From positions 1-35,200 of the forward strand of contig NZ_DATCTU010000020.1 in assembly GCF_036567765.1 (NCBI RefSeq): 35,200 bases of DNA, written 5' to 3'. Positions 34,870 to 35,200 of this stretch are shown piece by piece. A model generated the notes under the pieces. The model searched no databases, was not told the origin of the DNA, and worked only from the letters and a program-made list of their open reading frames with translations. Positions within the stretch are counted from its first letter, which is position 1. Each line of letters begins with the position of its first letter. The position numbers were made by a program, and so were the translations under genes. Source of the stretch: Pseudobacteroides sp. (GTDB lineage: Bacteria > Bacillota > Clostridia > Acetivibrionales > DSM-2933).

Positions 34870-35200
34870 ATGGCTTTAGTGCATGAGTTTGTTCTTTTAA
34901 CTCAAGAAGAATGCCAAGAAGAGGTTATTCTTAATGATATAAGAGCTAATAAAGATGTTCTTGAAATACATGATGATATAATACTATACATATTTGACTC
35001 CTTAAAATGGGTTCCACAGGCTTGAAATGGATGTTCAGGAGAAAGGAAGTATGGTTTTAACTATCATGGTATTACAGAAATAGATAGTGAAGGTGGTTCA
35101 TATGGAATACTTTGTATACATGATGATGAGGATGAAAGAGGCTTTGATAATGATTTTAGGGTTCATGTCCTTTCAAGAGGTATCATTGTAGAAAAGGCAG
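34870..35200 (+). pseudogene. Unidentified gene interrupted by TGA, partial at window end
   Basis: ATG 34870 follows an AAAGGTGAT site. The first 51 codons encode an acidic, soluble protein (MALVHEFVLLTQEECQEEVI to SLKWVPQA) and end at TGA 35023-35025. The same frame stays open to the window end and is protein-like (NGCSGERKYGFNYHGITEID, then ILCIHDDEDERGFDNDF). I do not recognise the family. The simplest reading is a nonsense mutation in a longer gene, perhaps of a Trp or Arg codon. A genuine 51-residue protein followed by a separate gene is less likely because there is no second start with a ribosome binding site in the right frame. Confidence 0.5.

Noticed and set aside
1..35200. CRISPR arrays, tRNA or rRNA genes, replication origin, prophage
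   Set aside because: No regularly spaced repeats, no tRNA-like cloverleaf or CCA-ending genes and no phage or replication genes were noticed on reading both strands.

Overview
The window is AT-rich DNA from a low-GC Firmicute, most likely an anaerobic, cellulosome-forming clostridium of the Acetivibrio / Ruminiclostridium / Pseudobacteroides type. The evidence is a type I dockerin on a secreted esterase (now a pseudogene), a copper-amine-oxidase-type stalk domain on a very large secreted protein, a c-di-AMP riboswitch before a cell-wall hydrolase, strong AGGAGG ribosome binding sites and frequent TTG/GTG starts. The species assignment is inference.

Layout. 1-783: decayed IS3-family element. 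866-2855: VanZ-like membrane protein and a DUF4256 protein, closed by a bidirectional terminator. 2935-8235 (minus): 1766-residue alpha-2-macroglobulin-like protein without a thioester cysteine, divergent from a WG-repeat lipoprotein (8484-10118). 10244-11034: two small membrane proteins (DUF4234, DUF2752). 11099-11590 (minus): Imm5-like protein. 12062-13998: dockerin-bearing sialate O-acetylesterase pseudogene with a nonsense codon and a frameshift. 14119-14607: family 6 type uracil/hypoxanthine-DNA glycosylase. 14832-17092: ABC exporter pair. 17158-17706 (minus): DJ-1/PfpI protein. 17844-19100: UV damage endonuclease UvsE. 19332-24177: co-directional run of cobU, cobS, rhodanese lipoprotein, YjbQ, GtrA, a GT-C-like membrane protein and crcB/fluC.

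24442-32580 holds the most notable gene: a single 2712-residue non-ribosomal peptide synthetase with the order A(MT)-T-C-A-T-C-T-TE. A methyltransferase interrupts the first adenylation domain between core motifs A2 and A3. The second A domain carries a proline-like specificity code. The last module has no adenylation domain. A perfect 21-bp palindrome lies just before the gene. No phosphopantetheinyl transferase, MbtH protein or dedicated exporter is next to it, so it looks like a one-gene pathway for a small, methylated, proline-containing peptide.

32720-34514 (minus): a peptidoglycan-binding NlpC/P60 hydrolase behind a c-di-AMP riboswitch with its own promoter, then a MerR/TipAS regulator whose promoter has the 19-bp spacer typical of MerR-controlled promoters. 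The right edge holds two more broken genes: a CBO0543-like membrane protein relic and an unidentified gene with an in-frame TGA that runs off the window. At least four genes in the window are decayed (IS3, esterase, CBO0543-like, right-edge gene), while the long NRPS frame is intact.
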